A stretch of DNA of 64,000 nucleotides from Streptomyces sp. TG1A-60 (GCF_037201975.1 NZ_CP147520.1:2170001-2234000); one strand, 5' to 3'; positions 9,077 through 18,387 are shown, counted from the stretch's first letter. Numbers and translations: made by a program. The notes: a model not told the origin generated them from the letters alone.

Positions 9077-9421
9077 TCAGAAGGAGCTGAAGGGGGAAAC
9101 CGTGGGCGCACCGTCCTGGAGGTCGATCCTGTTGACCGCCGCGCGCACCTCGTCTTCCTTGGTGTCAATGATGTTGCGCGCTGAGGTCATCGCCTCGATG
9201 ACCTCAGCAAGGATGTTGCCCATGCTCCGCAGCGACTGGTTGATCTCGAACTGCTTCTTGTCGAACGCTGCTCGGCCGATTCCATCCCACTGACCGGTTT
9301 CCAAGCTGTCGATAACGCCCTGGAGCCTGTGCACACGTGACTTGACGTTCTCGTACTTCGAGAGCATCTGCTTCTGGAGCAGAATTACCGCATCGTTTTC
9401 GAGCTTCTGCTTACCGGCCAT
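9077..9421 (-). CDS. WXG100 family T7SS substrate (ESAT-6-like)
   Basis: 114 aa. The helix-turn-helix hairpin carries WDG at the turn (LETGQWDGIGRAAFDKKQFE), and the region before and after is strongly helical. AGGAAGGA lies about 9 nt upstream of the ATG. It is first in the two-gene WXG100 operon; its own promoter must be in 9422-9557, where no convincing -35/-10 pair is obvious. Which of the two corresponds to EsxA or EsxB is not decidable from the sequence. Confidence 0.92.
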   Translation of the reverse strand: MAGKQKLENDAVILLQKQMLSKYENVKSRVHRLQGVIDSLETGQWDGIGRAAFDKKQFEINQSLRSMGNILAEVIEAMTSARNIIDTKEDEVRAAVNRIDLQDGAPTVSPFSSF

Positions 9422-9510
9422 GGTCAGCTGTCCTTCCTAGCTGTTACTGATCCAACTGTTCTGGCTTTCGCTGTTCATCACCCACTAGCGATGAACACGC
9501 ACCGCATGTC

Positions 9511-10845
9511 TCACATCAACAGGCAGGGCCGTCGACGGCTCTTTACAGCCTCCGAGGTCACCTGACGCGTCGCGCCCGCATCACAGCCAGGCCGACACCA
9601 CCGATCACGACGGCTGAACCGAGCGCAATCCACAGCGTATTGCTGCCATTGGGCGCTTCCGCGGCTGATCCAGTCGCGGAAGCACCGCCGGTAGAACCCT
9701 TTTCGGGGGCTTGTGACGCGGTTGATGGAGAAGGGGAGGGGGGACGAGGCGGTGGATGCGGAGTTGGCCAGGAGGTCTCCGCCGTTGTCCTTCGCGAGGG
9801 GGTCGACGTTCGGGGCGCCTGCATCATAGTTGGGCTTGTCGAGAACCAGCCGAGGACGGACGAACCCGTAACCCACGTACTTACTCGGCTTGTCCTTCGC
9901 CCACGTACGGCCAGCTGTGTCGATCATGGAGCGGGTGACCTGGTTCACCGTCCAGTCAGGGTGGGCGGACCAGATCAGGGCCGCGGAGGCTGCGGCGATG
10001 GCAGCTGCGGCACTCGTCCCCTGGGCGTCATCGCAGTACGAGCGGAGGTTCCCGTCGCACCACCCGGGGAAGCCCTGCCCTGGGGCCGCGAGATCCACGT
10101 AGTTACCGGACGAGGCGAACTCCGCTACCGTGCCGGATTCGTCCGTCGCCGACACACCAATTACGTAGGGGTACGCGGCTGGATAGCCAATCCTGCCCTT
10201 GGTACGGCCCTCGTTGCCAACTGCTGCAATCATCAGCTTGCCCTTCGAAGCGGCGTACTCGATGGCCTCTTTCTCCTTGGAGCTCGGCCCCTCCGCTCCG
10301 AACGACATGCTGATGATCTGCGCGTCGGTGTCGGCTGCTGCCCTGATCGCGTCTGTGGCCTCGGGCGTCTTCTCCCGTTCCTCCGCCCCACCCTTCAGTC
10401 CCTCAAGCTCAATGCGATATGGAACGATCTTCGCCCCCGGCGCCAACCCCTGCAGGCCTCCTCCTGCTCCCGTACCTGCGATCAACTCAGCCATGGTCGT
10501 TCCATGGCCGGTGTAATCGTCCGTGGCGCTGTACGCGACCGACGCGGGAACTTCACCGGTCAGGACCTTCCCCTTCAGGGACGGTGTATTTGCGTTTACG
10601 CCGCTGTCGATGACAGCGACCTTGATGCCCTTCCCTGTGCTGACCTTCCACATCTGCTCGGCCTGCATCGGTTCCAGATACCACTGCTTGGACTGGGCGT
10701 CGTACGCAGCGGCACAAGGGGCGAATCCCACGCTCACGGCCGCCAGGGCACCGACGGCCGCGCCCACAGCCCGCACTCGTCTACCGAGGCGCGATCTGTG
10801 GAACATAGCCCGCTGCTGGGCTCGTCGGCTGGTCCCTGACGTCAT
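9511..10845 (-). CDS. mycP: T7SS mycosin (subtilisin-like protease), frameshifted before its C-terminal anchor
   Basis: ATG 10845 is chosen for its GGA-rich upstream and its 28-nt spacing from the upstream gene. After a hydrophobic signal-like segment (~25-47) comes a complete S8 domain with D80 (VAVIDSGVN), H114 (TGHGTTMAE), oxyanion N211 and S278 (GTSAAAA). In the frame as read, the C-terminus becomes an arginine-rich tail ending at 9511. In the other frame the sequence continues SQAPEKGSTGG, then the TM anchor LWIALGSAVVIGGVGLAV, and stops at 9558, as mycosins normally end. The frames switch at a run of six G (9738-9743); five would keep the gene open. The protease domain is intact but membrane anchoring would be lost. 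A homopolymer sequencing error is the main alternative. Confidence 0.88.
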   Translation of the reverse strand: MTSGTSRRAQQRAMFHRSRLGRRVRAVGAAVGALAAVSVGFAPCAAAYDAQSKQWYLEPMQAEQMWKVSTGKGIKVAVIDSGVNANTPSLKGKVLTGEVPASVAYSATDDYTGHGTTMAELIAGTGAGGGLQGLAPGAKIVPYRIELEGLKGGAEEREKTPEATDAIRAAADTDAQIISMSFGAEGPSSKEKEAIEYAASKGKLMIAAVGNEGRTKGRIGYPAAYPYVIGVSATDESGTVAEFASSGNYVDLAAPGQGFPGWCDGNLRSYCDDAQGTSAAAAIAAASAALIWSAHPDWTVNQVTRSMIDTAGRTWAKDKPSKYVGYGFVRPRLVLDKPNYDAGAPNVDPLAKDNGGDLLANSASTASSPLPFSINRVTSPRKGFYRRCFRDWISRGSAQWQQYAVDCARFSRRDRWCRPGCDAGATRQVTSEAVKSRRRPCLLM

Positions 10846-10873
10846 CGTGTTCCGTGTCCTCGCTCGTGCTCGG

Positions 10874-12649
10874 TCAGTTGACGACCGACGGCACATCACG
10901 CCGCGGCCTGTTGGGCAGGTACGTCTCTTCGTCTTCGACCCGGTGGTCGAGGCGCGGCGATCCCTGTGCATTCCCATCGTCACCGGACGCTGCGCGGCCA
11001 GGGCCGCGCACGAGACCGGCACCGCCACGTGTCAGGCCGTTGCGCTCGGCTCCCGCAACGAAGTTGCGTGCGGCCGGCCTACCCGTGACAGCATCAGATG
11101 TTCCCGAACCACCACGAGGGGTCGTCGCGCCTGCGTTCGACCTCGCCGAGGACTCGGGCGCTCCGAGAACCCCGCGCTGCCCGGGTCGATCAGCAGCGGG
11201 CCGAGAGTTGGCTACTCCATCGCCGCCGACGATCGTCCCGCGAGGAATCCTGGCGCCGCCGTGCGTAGAAGCACCGCCAACGGCTGTGGGCTGCCCCCCG
11301 ACAACCCCGTTGGCCCGACCAGCTCCGGTCACCGGACCGCTGGTCGCCCGCGGAGCGGCCGTACCACCGACCCGCGGAATACCTCCAGTGACTGCTCGGC
11401 CCATCTGGGACGAATGCGATCCGGGAGCCATGCCTCTGGCGTTGGGCTGCCCGGTCGAGGCGGCACGCCCCATTTGGTTCACAGGCCCTTGCCCCGTGGA
11501 CTGCCCAGGACCTGAATTGGTCAGGCCAGGCGTACCTGCGCGCCCCTGAACCGACGCAGGGGTACGACGACCATCCGTTCCACCCAGGTTACGGCCTGCC
11601 GTGCCGTTGGAGACCGGTGTCCCGAGGCCGCCCTCGAACATGCTCGACTGACCGCCACCCGGAGCAGGGGTACCCCACGCTGGCGGAGTGTGGCCGGTCA
11701 CGGGTGTGGTCGTGGACGGCGGCAGCGTGCCGACGCTGTCGATATTGGTACGGACGGGCTCGTCGGGGTACGTGATCTTGCCAGTGATGTTCTTTGTGGA
11801 CCTCGGGTTGTCGCTTACGCCTTGTCCAACGGCATCATCCGTCACGGAAACGTGAAGGCCCGCGACAGTTGCCGTTCCGGACTCTCCAGTTGCGCCTGAG
11901 GCAGATTCGCCAGAACGATACTCCATCGCAGGCCGCGGAACTCCCACATCAGGCATGGCCGTGAACTCCGGCGTCTTGTCCTTGGCAGGCAGGGACGCCA
12001 GCACCTCTTCGGACACCGCGTAGTACGAAGCCAACCGGTTCATCTGGTTGATCGCCTCTTGACGGTCCTTCTCCACCCGTACGGCAGCCGCGTACTCGCT
12101 CTTGTCCGCGACTTTCTCAGCCTCTGTGAAGTGCTCGGGCCGCTTCCGGCTCGCTTCCGCATCTCGAGACGGCATGGCACCGCGCACAGATGCAAGGCCC
12201 ACGGCGGCAGCGGTGATCTGGTCCCCTGCCGCTCCCGCGAAGTCACTCAAGCGATGCGTGTTGGTGATGAGCGAGCTGCCCCACTTACGGAAGGCATCAC
12301 CCGACTCTCCGACCCAGTGGACGTTGTCGATGTGGCCTTCGAGTTCGTCAGCTGCCGCCTTGATGGCGTCGCGCGCATCCCACAGAGCCTTGCCCGAGGA
12401 TTCCAGATCCTCCGGGTCCGTACGCTCGACGAGGTCAATCAGCTGATTGAGGTCGAAGTCACGCTTCTCGAAGTCCGTCCGATCCGCGATGGTCCGCCCC
12501 AGTGAACTCTCCATGAAGGCCGAGCGCACCATGCGGTTGAGCAAGCCACCTTGCGGAAGGTCCTCAGACCCTCGGACGATATCCGCGACGCCGTTCTGGC
12601 CCTCCACGCGGTCGAAGTCCGCCTCGTGCCGTCTGTCGGTCATCGTCAC
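10874..12649 (-). CDS. WXG-like T7SS-associated protein with long disordered tail
   Basis: 591 aa. The first ~230 residues are helical and contain a WXG-type turn (NVHWVGESGDAFRKWGSS), as in PPE- or EspB-like ESX substrates. Residues ~240-591 are low-complexity and rich in Gly, Pro, Thr, Ser and Arg. The GTG start at 12649 overlaps the stop of the upstream gene by 4 nt (GTGA), implying translational coupling. The mycosin gene follows after 28 nt on the same strand, so protease and putative substrate share a transcript. I infer a secreted ESX substrate, possibly processed by the mycosin. No enzymatic domain is seen in the tail. Confidence 0.7.
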   Translation of the reverse strand: MTMTDRRHEADFDRVEGQNGVADIVRGSEDLPQGGLLNRMVRSAFMESSLGRTIADRTDFEKRDFDLNQLIDLVERTDPEDLESSGKALWDARDAIKAAADELEGHIDNVHWVGESGDAFRKWGSSLITNTHRLSDFAGAAGDQITAAAVGLASVRGAMPSRDAEASRKRPEHFTEAEKVADKSEYAAAVRVEKDRQEAINQMNRLASYYAVSEEVLASLPAKDKTPEFTAMPDVGVPRPAMEYRSGESASGATGESGTATVAGLHVSVTDDAVGQGVSDNPRSTKNITGKITYPDEPVRTNIDSVGTLPPSTTTPVTGHTPPAWGTPAPGGGQSSMFEGGLGTPVSNGTAGRNLGGTDGRRTPASVQGRAGTPGLTNSGPGQSTGQGPVNQMGRAASTGQPNARGMAPGSHSSQMGRAVTGGIPRVGGTAAPRATSGPVTGAGRANGVVGGQPTAVGGASTHGGARIPRGTIVGGDGVANSRPAADRPGQRGVLGAPESSARSNAGATTPRGGSGTSDAVTGRPAARNFVAGAERNGLTRGGAGLVRGPGRAASGDDGNAQGSPRLDHRVEDEETYLPNRPRRDVPSVVN

Positions 12650-13092
12650 ATCACCACGGTGGGGTTGTCACCGAGGCGCTGCTTGCCATCCTGGGCATCC
12701 TGGATCTCCGTGACCTCTCCCTGGATGGCGTAGAACCGCTGACGCAGTTCCTCCTCAAGGTTGTCAAAACCCCGATGCGCACCCTGAACCGCGATGGCGG
12801 TCGCCTCAATCTGCAGATGCAGGGTCTTGGACAGGGACGTGAGCTCTTGATGGACCCGGTTGTACTGCGTGTACAAGCCGTCGGCTTCAGGGAAGATGCC
12901 GTCCGCCCCCGTACTCAGAGACGTGGACCTGATGGTCTGGGCGCCCACCTTCGTCGGGTTGCCGGCCGAGGTCTCAAGGTCGCGGAGAACCGCATCCACC
13001 CGCTTCACGAACTTGTCCAGGGCCTCACCACTGGCCTCCAGGTTTGCCGCCCTGGCCGCCGACACACCCCCCGCCATCTCTGCCGGAAGCAC
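12646..13092 (-). CDS. Helical T7SS-associated protein, probable partner of the WXG-like protein
   Basis: 148 aa, almost entirely predicted helix (for example LEASGEALDKFVKRVDAVL and NLEEELRQRFYAIQGEV), with no cysteine and no signal peptide. The GTG at 13092 is preferred because GGGGGAGGG lies 6 nt upstream; an ATG further upstream gives an unlikely basic N-terminus. It is first in a minus-strand operon with the 591-aa WXG-like protein and the mycosin, with a 4-nt stop/start overlap to the next gene. By analogy with ESX loci it may be a helical partner or chaperone, but no Pfam family is recognised. Confidence 0.65.
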   Translation of the reverse strand: MLPAEMAGGVSAARAANLEASGEALDKFVKRVDAVLRDLETSAGNPTKVGAQTIRSTSLSTGADGIFPEADGLYTQYNRVHQELTSLSKTLHLQIEATAIAVQGAHRGFDNLEEELRQRFYAIQGEVTEIQDAQDGKQRLGDNPTVVM

Positions 13093-13622
13093 GACACCCT
13101 CCCCCGTTTCCCCGTACAGCCATCGGCCCCGACTCAATCGAGACCTGGCCAAACACTCGCCGTACGATCGCAAAGCAAGCAGCGCCTCACAACGCTCCTA
13201 CCACTCTAGTCAACCTCCGCAACTGGGCCAACAGCGATGTGCGTCAGCTCGGTTACGAGACCGATCGGCTGCCACACTTTGCCCGTCTTGCCTGTTCACT
13301 GCGAACGGGTGTACACGACGGTCCGGACATCGGGCCCGCATGGCTCTACCCCATGAGTCAGCGCCATCACGAAGTCCGCCACAGCTGAAGAAGGTGCCCA
13401 GGCACGGGGCTCCTCCCCTTCTCCAGCAGTCACCGGCTGTCCCGAGCACACGTCTCCTGCAAACCTTCACGGCCGATAATCTACGCACAGCGGACGTGCC
13501 TCAATACTCCACGGGCCGAGTTGCTAGCTTGATTGGCCACCACACCATCGGAACGGCAGCGTCTGGCCGACGCAGTGACACGAGGGCCTGCTGACCGAGC
13601 AAACGGGGGAACGGTTCTGCCC
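13093..13622. other. Divergent intergenic region without a gene
   Basis: 530 bases between two divergent T7SS-associated operons. Open frames here have poor third-position GC bias and no start signals, so I call no gene. A TTGACT-like -35 element for the minus-strand operon can be seen as AGTCAA at 13208-13213, but no matching -10 is clear. Confidence 0.4.
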
Positions 13623-14126
13623 ATGGCATGGGAAGAGTGGGAACAGCTCAAGGCGCAGGCGGCCGAGCGGCAGTCGACGCGCATGCAGTTGAACCAGGTC
13701 GACGGTGGTGGCACTTCCGCACTTCCGGAGAAGTTCGGCGTCCTCAAGGCCAGCCAGACCGATCTGAGCAAGATCGGCAAGATCGCACACACCCTCTACA
13801 ACGACCTTTGGGACAAGGCCCGTATCGCCGTCCCGAGCAGTGACTCGGCGGCAGGTGACCTGTCGAAGCAGGGCTTCGCCCTCGGCGCCGGCCTCAAGCA
13901 CGTGTCGACCCGCTGGGAAGAGCAGCTCAAGTCCCTGATGGACGCGGTCGCGCACATCTCGAACCACATGCACGTCACCACCAGGCTGCACGACGGTGAC
14001 GAGGGCTTCATCCAGCGCCAGATGAGCAGCATCGACGCGTTGGACGCCGGCTTCGACGAACGGGTCGGGAAGCCCGGCGACAGGAACCCCGCCTACTACC
14101 CGGAGGAGAGCAAGAAGAAGGAGTAG
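13623..14126 (+). CDS. WXG-like helical protein preceding the 766-aa T7SS-associated protein
   Basis: About 167 aa (MAWEEWEQLKAQAAERQST...). It reads as a helical hairpin with Trp-centred turns (LYNDLWDKARI, STRWEEQLKSLMDAV), followed by a charged lysine/glutamate tail. The start at 13623 has GGGGGA about 12 nt upstream; upstream codons in frame are poorly biased. It lies 114 nt before the 766-aa gene on the same strand. The size and position match the small WXG-like partners that precede large ESX-exported proteins in actinobacteria; this role is inferred. Confidence 0.7.
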   Translation: MAWEEWEQLKAQAAERQSTRMQLNQVDGGGTSALPEKFGVLKASQTDLSKIGKIAHTLYNDLWDKARIAVPSSDSAAGDLSKQGFALGAGLKHVSTRWEEQLKSLMDAVAHISNHMHVTTRLHDGDEGFIQRQMSSIDALDAGFDERVGKPGDRNPAYYPEESKKKE

Positions 14127-14240
14127 TGGCGACTCGGGCCCACAGCGGCGTGATTCCACCACACCGCCCGGTACTGACACCTGCGCCGTCAATCACCCGG
14201 CCCCTACTCCCCCTACTTCCCTGCTCTAAGGACGAAACCG

Positions 14241-16541
14241 ATGCAGCTCGACACTCTCCTCCACGCCAGTTTCAAACTGCTCGACGACGCCGTCACCGAC
14301 TGGTCGACACTCGTCGATCGCCTCGAAGACCTGAAGAAGGACGCCGAAGACGGGCTGCACCAGGCCGCCAACAAGGCCAACTGGGCCGGTGTGAACGCCC
14401 AGGTGTCCAAGAAGTTCATTGGCAAGACGGCAGGCGAGTTCGCCGATGCCCACACCCAGGCCAAGACCATTCACAGCATCCTCAGCGATACCCGGGGCGA
14501 GCTGAAGGGCTATCACCGGCAGCTGACCGAGGCCATTGACCGCGGCCGGAAGAAGAACCTGAAGGTCATCGGGTACGAGGGTGGGTTCACGGTCACCTCG
14601 GACGTTCCCCCGGAAGGCCGCGCCAAGGCGGACTCGGACAACCAGGGCGACATCACCGCGCTTCGCGACGAAGTCCAAGGGGTTCTGGACAAGGCCTCCC
14701 AGAGCGACGACTCGGCAAGCGCCGTCCTCAAAGCCATCGCCGACCAGAGCACGCTGGGCTTCTCAGACGCCAACTACACCAACCGGGATTCCGCAGCCGA
14801 AGCCGTCAAGGCGGCCAAGGAATTGGCGAAGCTCGCAAAAAAGGACCCCGACGACCTGACGGTCAAGGACTTCGACAGGCTCAACGACGGACTCAAGAAG
14901 TATGCCAACGATGACCTCTTCGGCGAAACGTTCGCGACGACCCTCGGTCCGAAGAAGACTCTTGAGTTCTGGGCCGGTGTCACCGATGCCAGCAGAGGAA
15001 ACTACGAACTCGGGCACAAGCGCCTCGACCAGTTCGACGACCTCCAGCGCAACCTTGGCACCACGCTGGCCCATGCCTCCCAGAGTGACTCCCTGGCCAT
15101 GACCGAGTGGAAGCGCCAGATGATCGAGATCGGCGACAAGCCGATCTACGGCACCAGCGGTGGCCCGATGGGCTTCCAGGTCATGAGCAACCTGATGCGG
15201 ACCGGCGACTACGAGGACCAGTTCCTGCACGACTACGGCACCAAGCTCATGGACACCGAGCGCAAGCTCACCGGCAATGGCGAGCACGGCAACGGGGCCT
15301 GGCAGCACTTGGGCGGCAGTCCCACGCTGAACAGGATCGGAGAGGACAGCGGCTCCGACCCACTCACGGGTTACTTGAAGGGTCTCTCCAACAGCCCCGA
15401 CTCGGCTACCGATTTCTTCAACCAGCAGTACGTCTCGAAGGACAATCCCGATAACCCCTTCGAACGGGACTCGGACGACGCCAACTCCTACAAGGGCAAA
15501 GTGTCGCTCTCCAACTTCCAATATCTATTCGAGGAGCGGGACTGGCCTCAGGAGGTCGACTCGAAGGGCGATGATCTCCACACGGGGAAGAACAATCTGG
15601 CACTAGCGCTGGAGGCGGCGACCACTGGGCATCCGGCGGGCGAGCTGCCGGCGGCGGACACACCTGCCCACAACGGAGAGCAGACGAAGCTCTTCGAGAG
15701 TCTCGTATCATCCATTTCTGATGATAGTGGACGACTCACCGATAACGGCTATATGTCCGACAGTATCGGGCAGATCACATCGGAGTATCTTCCGGATATC
15801 AATCGGGCAATGACAGACGACTCCGACGAAGACACAAACAAACTTTTCCCTGTGAGTGGCTCATCCGCCACCCTCAATCATCGGGACGTGATTGCACTAC
15901 TCATTGCAGTCGGTCAGAACCCTGAAGGTTATGCAGCTGTCGAAGTAGCGAACAAATCTTACATGGCAAGCCTGATGGATTACCACATGAACCCAGACTT
16001 GGCGGTAAGCGACAGGTACTCGAAGGACACTCAATTCGCCATCGAGCAGCTCGCACACGGTTCGGGTGAAGTCTCGGGGACGTTGGCCATCGGACGTCAA
16101 GAGGCAGTTGCCGGCCCTGCGGACGAGGACGACAAAGCTTACGATCATTCTGTCGCTCAATGGAAAAACGGTGTCTCAGGTGTCATCGGAACGGGTATTG
16201 GCGTTGGCGCCACCTTCGTCGCCAGCCCGGTTGTCGGCGCTGCCGCTGGCAGCGTAGCCGGCACTGTCAGCAGCCTGGTCCTCGAGGAGTTGTTCCAGAA
16301 CGCAGAGGGTCATGCAAAGGAAAATGCTGGATCAGCTATGGGGGAGAACTGGGAGAGCGGACTCGAAGAGAACGCGGCATACACCGAACGGGCCGCCGAG
16401 CTTGCGGCCAAGGCTCACGGTCGTACTGACCTGCAAGACATCAGTGTCGACGAGAAGGCGCGCACGGCAGCGCAGCAGGGCTTCCGGGACGCGGGTACGA
16501 ACACCGAGTACATGGCACCGCACCTCAAGACCGATATCTGA
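14241..16541 (+). CDS. Large T7SS-associated protein with glycine-zipper hydrophobic segment
   Basis: 766 aa. The N-terminus (MQLDTLLHASFKLLDDAVTDW) runs into a WXG-type helical hairpin containing ANKANWAGVNAQVSKKF. The middle ~450 residues are acidic and soluble with no recognised enzyme motif; they resemble large actinobacterial T7-linked proteins of the DUF6571 kind, which I cannot confirm. Residues ~645-685 are a small-residue-rich hydrophobic stretch (VIGTGIGVGATFVASPVV followed by GAAAGSVAGTV) like glycine zippers of membrane-inserting toxins. The start is preceded by AAGGAC. A short lipoprotein gene follows 22 nt downstream. From about 15.7 kb the base composition turns clearly more AT-rich than the surrounding genes, suggesting transfer. 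A secreted effector is plausible but unproven. Confidence 0.7.
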   Translation: MQLDTLLHASFKLLDDAVTDWSTLVDRLEDLKKDAEDGLHQAANKANWAGVNAQVSKKFIGKTAGEFADAHTQAKTIHSILSDTRGELKGYHRQLTEAIDRGRKKNLKVIGYEGGFTVTSDVPPEGRAKADSDNQGDITALRDEVQGVLDKASQSDDSASAVLKAIADQSTLGFSDANYTNRDSAAEAVKAAKELAKLAKKDPDDLTVKDFDRLNDGLKKYANDDLFGETFATTLGPKKTLEFWAGVTDASRGNYELGHKRLDQFDDLQRNLGTTLAHASQSDSLAMTEWKRQMIEIGDKPIYGTSGGPMGFQVMSNLMRTGDYEDQFLHDYGTKLMDTERKLTGNGEHGNGAWQHLGGSPTLNRIGEDSGSDPLTGYLKGLSNSPDSATDFFNQQYVSKDNPDNPFERDSDDANSYKGKVSLSNFQYLFEERDWPQEVDSKGDDLHTGKNNLALALEAATTGHPAGELPAADTPAHNGEQTKLFESLVSSISDDSGRLTDNGYMSDSIGQITSEYLPDINRAMTDDSDEDTNKLFPVSGSSATLNHRDVIALLIAVGQNPEGYAAVEVANKSYMASLMDYHMNPDLAVSDRYSKDTQFAIEQLAHGSGEVSGTLAIGRQEAVAGPADEDDKAYDHSVAQWKNGVSGVIGTGIGVGATFVASPVVGAAAGSVAGTVSSLVLEELFQNAEGHAKENAGSAMGENWESGLEENAAYTERAAELAAKAHGRTDLQDISVDEKARTAAQQGFRDAGTNTEYMAPHLKTDI

Positions 16542-16563
16542 CACTACGCGAGAGAGGCTCGTC

Positions 16564-17127
16564 ATGTTCCGCATCCAATTCAATCGCCCTGCACGAACTG
16601 TTCGAGTTTCCGCCACTTTTTCCGTGGCGTTGGCAGTCGCCACGGCAATTGCCGCATGCTCAAACGGAGGCAGAGAAGAAGAGAAGAAGTACACGGCCCC
16701 CAGCGCTTTCTGCGGAATTTCACTGGAACCCGATCTACTCAATGCTTTCCTGCCGGGGGGTGATTCCATCTCAGTGAAGCCCACGTTCCCCAACGGGGGA
16801 ACGAAACGATGTGACGTGATCGTCGATGGCACCATCTCAGTTCGGCAAATCCAGACATGGTGGAGTACCGGAGAGAGTGCGTCCACTATCGCCGCCGCCT
16901 ACGACAAAATGGACGATGGTCAAGTGACCGCCGACGGCCGCTACCTCTACTCGGGCGCTGGTGCTGTAGGAAAAACCACGGCATCTTGCAAGACATCGGA
17001 CCATCCCGATCAGGACCTGTACGCTGTGATCCAGGTGTTCACTCCCGAACGATCGGACTCCGATGCAATGAAGAAATTGATCACGGCCTACACCAAGGGG
17101 CTTGAGCAATCCAGTAGATGCAACTGA
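16564..17127 (+). CDS. Putative lipoprotein downstream of the 766-aa T7SS protein
   Basis: 187 aa with a signal peptide and a lipobox-like IAACS (cleavage before Cys ~32), then a charged linker and a globular domain with three further cysteines (AFCGISLEP, GTKRCDVIVDG, TTASCKTSDH) and a final Cys. The Cys/Trp pattern is reminiscent of small actinobacterial lipoproteins such as DUF3558, but the match is not strong. It lies 22 nt after the 766-aa gene, so the two are probably cotranscribed. Codon use is less GC-biased than the chromosome, as in the 3' part of its neighbour. If the neighbour is a toxin, this could be an immunity lipoprotein; that is inference only. Confidence 0.65.
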   Translation: MFRIQFNRPARTVRVSATFSVALAVATAIAACSNGGREEEKKYTAPSAFCGISLEPDLLNAFLPGGDSISVKPTFPNGGTKRCDVIVDGTISVRQIQTWWSTGESASTIAAAYDKMDDGQVTADGRYLYSGAGAVGKTTASCKTSDHPDQDLYAVIQVFTPERSDSDAMKKLITAYTKGLEQSSRCN

Positions 17128-17168
17128 GGCTCTCGTCCACTTGTTGTGTAGCGGTTACGCGCACGCAT

Positions 17169-18119
17169 TGAGCTGTTCCCAGCAGCCTTCGGCTACCATC
17201 CGTGATCGCGAGGTGTGTCGCGTGGTCCGCGGTATCCCCAAGTCCGGGCAGGCATAAGGCCCCTGGTAGAAACGATCTTTCGACAGATTATTCTGACCGA
17301 GGGGCCTCACGTGTCGACCAGTGTCACATACACCGCCGTGCTCGATGTGAAGCGGTCCACCGCCGAGCACCTGACCGGCCTCCTGCGCGACCACCGGATC
17401 GCGGCCAGGACCCGCAAGGGGCGGGGTGCGCTGGGCTGCTTCAAGCAGGCCGTGCTCGTGCTGCGCTGGTTCCTCGAAGGCACTCGGCTGGCCCCACTCT
17501 CCCGTGACAATGGCCTGTCGGCCTCCACCTCCTACCGCTACCTCCACTACCTCCACGAAGGACTGGCCGTCCTGGCCGCCGGGCCTCGCCACCGCGCTGG
17601 AGCGCGCGAAGGCAGCCGGGCTGACACCTGAACCTCGACGGTACCGGCATCCGCCCCTACCGCGTCGTCGCCCCCGGCCCCAACGGCGCGGACCTCTGGT
17701 GGTCAGTCTGGGTCTCACCAGTTCGCCCAGGCCACGAGCACGACACCACCTGCGCCCGCCACCACGGCCTGATCCGCGCCCTGGACCGGATCGCCGCCGA
17801 GCCGGATATGCCGACCTTGGTCGACCTCGGCTACGAGAACACCGGCGACGGCTTCCGCCACCTGCACAAGAAAGCCCGCTGGAGGCGGGCTGACCGAGGC
17901 TCAGCAGACCTACGACAAGGTCATCCGCGGCATCCACGGCGTCTGCGAGCGCGCCAACTCTGCTGCTCAAGACCACCTTCAAGGCTCTGCGCCAAGTCAG
18001 CCTCGCCCCAGCCGCATCACGAAGATCGCGGCCGCATCACTCGTACTGTTCCAGCTCGAGTACGACCGCACCATCTGAACGATCGCACAACGTCATGATC
18101 TGTTACTGGGAAAAACTCA
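17169..18119 (+). mobile_element. Decayed IS5-like insertion sequence
   Basis: Imperfect terminal inverted repeats can be matched: TGAGCTGTTCCCAG at 17169-17182 against the complement of CTGGGAAAAACTCA at 18106-18119. Between them lies a transposase remnant. No clear target duplication is left. The element sits between the lipoprotein gene and the 3' end of the small membrane-protein gene at 18388. Confidence 0.65.
17311..18078 (+). pseudogene. IS5-family (H-repeat-like) transposase remnant
   Basis: Fragments of one transposase are spread over different frames. They are VTYTAVLDVKRSTAEHLTGL and GCFKQAVLVLRWFLEGT up to ~17570, LATALERAKAAGL, then LNLDGTGIRPYRVVAPGPNG and LVDLGYENTGDGFRHL, then LTEAQQTYDKVIRGIHGVCE, and finally RITKIAAASLVLFQLEYDRT with a stop at 18078. 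At least four frameshifts are needed. Between GADLWWS and SPVRPGHEHDT the sequence is shorter than family members, losing the HHHHGG region. The gene cannot make a working transposase. Confidence 0.85.
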
Positions 18120-18387
18120 GTGAAGGCGCGGCCGGTGCACGCAAGGTCGAGGCCGGCACGGCTCGCCGACTTCGACGCAACGCGGTGCGTCCTGCGATCC
18201 ATCCGGCGCTCACGGTCGGCCGAGCGGCAAACGGGCGGCGAGGGGCAGCGCTGTCCCTCACATATCCGGGTAGAAAGAAGTCCCCGCCCGACTTGGGGCA
18301 TCACCGCCGCCGTTCTGCGACACCGTGTCCTTGATGAGAGTCGAGTAATCATCGAAGGAAAGGGAGTCGCCAGCCTGGTCGGTCGGG

